A DNA stretch of 64,000 nt from Rhizobium lusitanum (GTDB lineage: Bacteria; Pseudomonadota; Alphaproteobacteria; Rhizobiales; Rhizobiaceae). Location: contig NZ_CP050307.1 in NCBI RefSeq assembly GCF_014189535.1, forward strand, positions 496,001 through 560,000, written 5' to 3'. A model generated the notes under the pieces. That model searched no databases, was not told where the DNA came from, and worked only from the letters and a program-made list of their open reading frames with translations. Of the stretch, positions 61,875 to 64,000 are shown one piece after another. A program made the position numbers and the translations under genes. The stretch's first letter is position 1; each line of letters begins with the position of its first letter.

Positions 61875-62782
61875 TTCTGTTTCCGCTTCGCCTGCCAGCG
61901 CACGATCGCCGGCTCATTGAGATCGAAGAAGCGATCCTGCTCGGCCTCGACAAGGCGGGAAAACTTGCCCGCGAACTTCTCCCAGGCGGCAACGATATCG
62001 CGGGGCCGCTGGTCGAGGATCGCCATGGCGTCTTCGACACTGGCTGCCTTGTTGCCGAGGATCAGATCGATGATCGCGGCCTGCCGCTCTGAGCCCTGCG
62101 CCGCGAGCGCCATCAACTCCGCCTGGTTTTCGGCCAAGGGATGAAAGGTGATGCGCTCACGCTGCAGAGAGGTGATGGAGGCGATCTTCAGGGCACGAAA
62201 GACGCCGGCACGGGACACGCCGAGGAATGTCTGCGCCGCTTCCGAGAAGCTGGCGGCAAACTGACCGCTGGCCTCCTGTAAATCGGTATCAGATGAATTG
62301 AGTATCAAGTTGAGACTCAATTCGACCCGCTCGGCTCCGGCTGGTTTCCGACCCGGTTTGATGCCTGGATGAGCGGCACGGTAGATGCCGCACCAGTCGG
62401 CGATCGCGGCGCTCTTTTCCAGCACGGTGAGGTCGCGGCGCGCCATGTTCTCGACGATGGAGCTGAGACGGATGGTCGCCTCGGATGAGAACTCTTCGGC
62501 ACGCTTCACGATCGCCGGGATCTTGGCCCGGTTCAGATATTGGTAGGCGTCGACGCGCAAGGCACCGAAGGCCAGCCGATAGAGGCCGTCAGGCTCGACG
62601 ACAACTTCGATCGCCTGCTTCAGGCCGAAGATATCGACGTTCTCGGCGAAGGCCTGGACGGTCGCACGTTCATGCTTGCGATGGTCGGCCGAGCGGCGGA
62701 TCTTGCTGATCTCGACGAGCTGACGCCCATCGGAGTCAAACTCGTTGTCAGCGATGACGGAGCGATTTGACTTGACTGTCAT
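61871..62782 (-). CDS. ParB-like N-terminal domain protein
   Basis: 303 aa. Residues about 20-85 resemble the ParB/Srx N-terminal domain: LVEISKIRRSADHRKHERAT, ENVDIFGLKQAIEVVVEPDG and LAFGALRVDAYQYL in place of GERR-x-A. The middle has an HTH-like part (TFLGVSRAGVFRALKIASIT) as in ParB HTH domains. Probable DNA-binding early protein; relatives of this phage group carry a ParB-type gene here. May act in DNA partition or regulation. Confidence 0.75.
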   Translation of the reverse strand: MTVKSNRSVIADNEFDSDGRQLVEISKIRRSADHRKHERATVQAFAENVDIFGLKQAIEVVVEPDGLYRLAFGALRVDAYQYLNRAKIPAIVKRAEEFSSEATIRLSSIVENMARRDLTVLEKSAAIADWCGIYRAAHPGIKPGRKPAGAERVELSLNLILNSSDTDLQEASGQFAASFSEAAQTFLGVSRAGVFRALKIASITSLQRERITFHPLAENQAELMALAAQGSERQAAIIDLILGNKAASVEDAMAILDQRPRDIVAAWEKFAGKFSRLVEAEQDRFFDLNEPAIVRWQAKRKQK

Positions 62783-63084
62783 GCGACGCTCCGCACGCGG
62801 TCAGCGGCAGACGACGTTTTTGCACTTCCGTTGCAACTCTTGTTGCTGCTACTCTTCCCTTCGTCATGACGGCCACGCGTGTAGCTGTCGGGGAACATTT
62901 CGCGAAAGGGGACTTGGCAGGCGCGAGCAATCGCCTCTGCTCCTGCTCTGCTTGCGCCGATGATCCCCTGCCTGCACGCACTGTCGTAAAGGCCGGCGTC
63001 GCGTGCGATGCCGGTAAGGGTGAGGCCGCGCTTGGCAAGCTCCGCCCTGATTTCTATCCGATCCCACTTTTTGGTGGCGGTCAT
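62779..63084 (-). CDS. Ner-like early repressor
   Basis: 101 aa from the ATG at 63084 (MTATKKWDRIEIRAELAKRG), behind GGGAG. The Ner/Nlp pattern is clear: KKWDRIEIRAELAKRG, then LTLTGIARDAGLYDSACRQGI as HTH, and IARACQVPFREMFPDSY at the end of the domain, like the WPSRY ending of Mu Ner. The C-terminal 30 residues are a serine/lysine tail. First leftward early gene, opposite the repressor gene. Likely shuts down early and repressor promoters. Confidence 0.85.
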   Translation of the reverse strand: MTATKKWDRIEIRAELAKRGLTLTGIARDAGLYDSACRQGIIGASRAGAEAIARACQVPFREMFPDSYTRGRHDEGKSSSNKSCNGSAKTSSAADRVRSVA

Positions 63085-63171
63085 GATTGCTCCCTGCTGA
63101 TCGACCTCTTCCGAAGGTCGGTTGGTGTGGGGGTAGGTGTTCAAACAGTTGTTGCAACTAATGTCGCATAA

Positions 63172-63204
63172 ATTCGCGAACTAGACAATGAGTATTCGCG
63201 AATA
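63172..63204. promoter_or_regulatory. TTCGCGAA operator sites in the early control region
   Basis: ATTCGCGAA at 63172-63180 and the perfect 12-base palindrome TATTCGCGAATA at 63193-63204, both between the Ner-like and repressor starts. Another copy, ATTCGCGAA, lies at 63402-63410 inside the repressor gene. Likely sites for the Ner-like protein or the repressor. Confidence 0.5.
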
Positions 63205-63209
63205 TCCAC

Positions 63210-63323
63210 GGTCAGAGTTACATGATGCGCAAAATGCTGCGAGCAGCTCGCAATATTTAACGATATCAATGAGATGAGATTTGGCCGATGTGACAAACCA
63301 AACTCTGACCATGGGTCAGAGTT
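63210..63323. promoter_or_regulatory. GGTCAGAGTT operator repeats
   Basis: A perfect 10-base inverted repeat (AACTCTGACC at 63301-63310, GGTCAGAGTT at 63314-63323, 3 bases between) ends 13 bases before the repressor start. A third half-site, GGTCAGAGTTA, lies at 63210-63220. Also TGCGAGC-A-GCTCGCA at 63238-63252. Typical of a phage operator region with sites for a dimeric repressor. Confidence 0.6.
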
Positions 63324-63336
63324 AAAGGGCTTGTGA

Positions 63337-64000
63337 ATGGAAAGTGACGCTTCGAGCTTCGCTAAACGCCTTCGCGACGCGATTGGCGAATCGGTTAATG
63401 CATTCGCGAAAAGATGCGAGATCCCTGAAGCCACGATGCGTGGCTATGTAAACGGAAAGTTTCCGCCATCTGACGTGGCATTGAAAATAGCTGATACGGC
63501 TAATGTTAACCTGGAATGGCTAATCTCAGGTCGTGGCCCGCAAGGCAAAGCTCCAACAGAGCCAAGCATTAGTGGGCGTTCGATTGATATTCGTGGCCGT
63601 ATTATGGATGATTTTGCTTTTATTCAGCGCCTGGACGTGCAGGCTTCCGCCGGAAGTGGCGCTATAACGATCAACGAGGACGCCGTTGAGCTTCTTGCCT
63701 TTCAATCCGACTGGCTGAAATCCCGCCATATTAACCCGACTTCTGCCAGAGTTTTGACGGCCAAGGGCGATTCGATGGAGCCGACAATCCGCGATGGCGA
63801 TATCCTGCTCGTCGATACGTCGATCACCAGCGTGCGTGACAACGCCATCTATATCGTCGTCTACGGTGGCCATGTCCTTGTAAAACGGGTCAATTTGCGC
63901 CGGAACGGCTCGCTTGTGCTGATCTCTGACAACGATCGGCATGCGCCGGAAGAAGTGCCGGAGAGCGAGGTGCTCGACCTCCATATTGCCGGGCGCGTAA
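63337..64000 (+). CDS. CI-type repressor with S24 peptidase domain, cut by window edge
   Basis: 221 residues visible from the ATG at 63337, no stop in the window, so the gene runs on. N-terminal HTH: FAKRLRDAIGESVNAFAKRC, IPEATMRGYVNGKFPPS. The C-terminal LexA-like domain has Ser146 (KGDSMEPTI) and Lys183 (HVLVKRVN) and an Ala105-Gly106 site (ASAGSG) for self-cleavage. This makes the prophage SOS-inducible, unlike Mu's c repressor. Only rightward gene at this end, divergent from the Ner-like gene. Confidence 0.88.
   Translation, partial: MESDASSFAKRLRDAIGESVNAFAKRCEIPEATMRGYVNGKFPPSDVALKIADTANVNLEWLISGRGPQGKAPTEPSISGRSIDIRGRIMDDFAFIQRLDVQASAGSGAITINEDAVELLAFQSDWLKSRHINPTSARVLTAKGDSMEPTIRDGDILLVDTSITSVRDNAIYIVVYGGHVLVKRVNLRRNGSLVLISDNDRHAPEEVPESEVLDLHIAGRV

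Larger units (their letters stand above)
22859..64000 (-). mobile_element. Mu-like transposable prophage (right end to window edge)
   Basis: A continuous, almost wholly leftward phage gene set with MuA-type transposase, MuB-type ATPase, Gam, GemA, Mor/C-type activator and the Mu head module, joined to a lambda-like long-tail module. The repressor is at the far right and continues beyond the window, so the left (repressor-side) end is not seen. The overall plan resembles the siphovirus-tailed Mu relatives (B3, D3112 and RcapMu types). No broken phage genes were seen, so it may be functional. About 41 kb is present. Confidence 0.9.

Noticed and set aside
63329..63338. GCTTGTGAAT at the repressor start resembling the late promoter element
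   Set aside because: Only 8-10 bases match, the CAATA part is missing and it overlaps the start codon on the opposite strand.

Overview
The window looks like a Rhizobiaceae chromosome (Rhizobium or a close relative) carrying most of a Mu-like transposable prophage. Four things point there: the pca/pob gene order (pcaDCHGB with divergent pcaQ, pobA-pobR, pcaR-pcaIJF), a PcaQ operator of the form known from Sinorhizobium, a membrane-anchored class III cyclase like S. meliloti CyaC, and a two-palindrome intergenic element resembling rhizobial RIME repeats.

Host part, 1-22858. Bases 1-8100 hold mixed housekeeping and envelope genes: a DUF3095 protein, two methyltransferases, a redox-domain adenylate cyclase, a glycosyltransferase overlapping a polysaccharide-deacetylase-like gene, and an MBL-fold hydrolase. 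Bases 8108-12275 hold a winged-helix regulator and a fused hydantoinase/5-oxoprolinase gene broken by one extra G. Bases 12454-22830 hold the protocatechuate branch of the beta-ketoadipate pathway: PobA makes protocatechuate, PcaHG opens the ring, PcaB, PcaC and PcaD give beta-ketoadipate, and PcaIJ and PcaF convert it to succinyl-CoA and acetyl-CoA. PcaQ, PobR and PcaR regulate it; pcaR also carries a one-base frameshift in a G run.

Prophage, about 22859 to beyond 64000. It is integrated 28 bp after the pcaF stop. The proposed right end starts 5'-TGTA and is followed by two abutting 22-bp imperfect repeats, the geometry of MuA-binding sites. Apart from the repressor and one accessory gene, everything is transcribed leftward. 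From right to left: an S24-type repressor (rightward, cut by the window edge); Ner-like and ParB-like early genes; a 50-aa membrane protein; MuA-type transposase and MuB-type ATPase; small early genes; a protein with a DnaA DNA-binding domain; Gam; an opposite-strand two-TM accessory gene; GemA; a Mor/C-type activator; endolysin, lipoprotein and holin; then Mu-type packaging and head genes (gp25-gp30, protease/scaffold, capsid, gp35, gp36, gpG). The tail genes are of the long, lambda-like (siphovirus) type, with a programmed -1 frameshift signal, a tape measure protein, NlpC/P60, J-like tip and tail spike. A cargo block (methyltransferase and Tat-exported beta-helix protein) lies beside the right end.

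The most interesting points are the right-end repeats, a 14-bp element placed before both the endolysin and the protease/scaffold gene (candidate activator-dependent late promoters), the GGGAAAC frameshift site, the DnaA-domain protein, and the accessory and cargo genes. All family assignments come from reading motifs and gene order; no database search was run.
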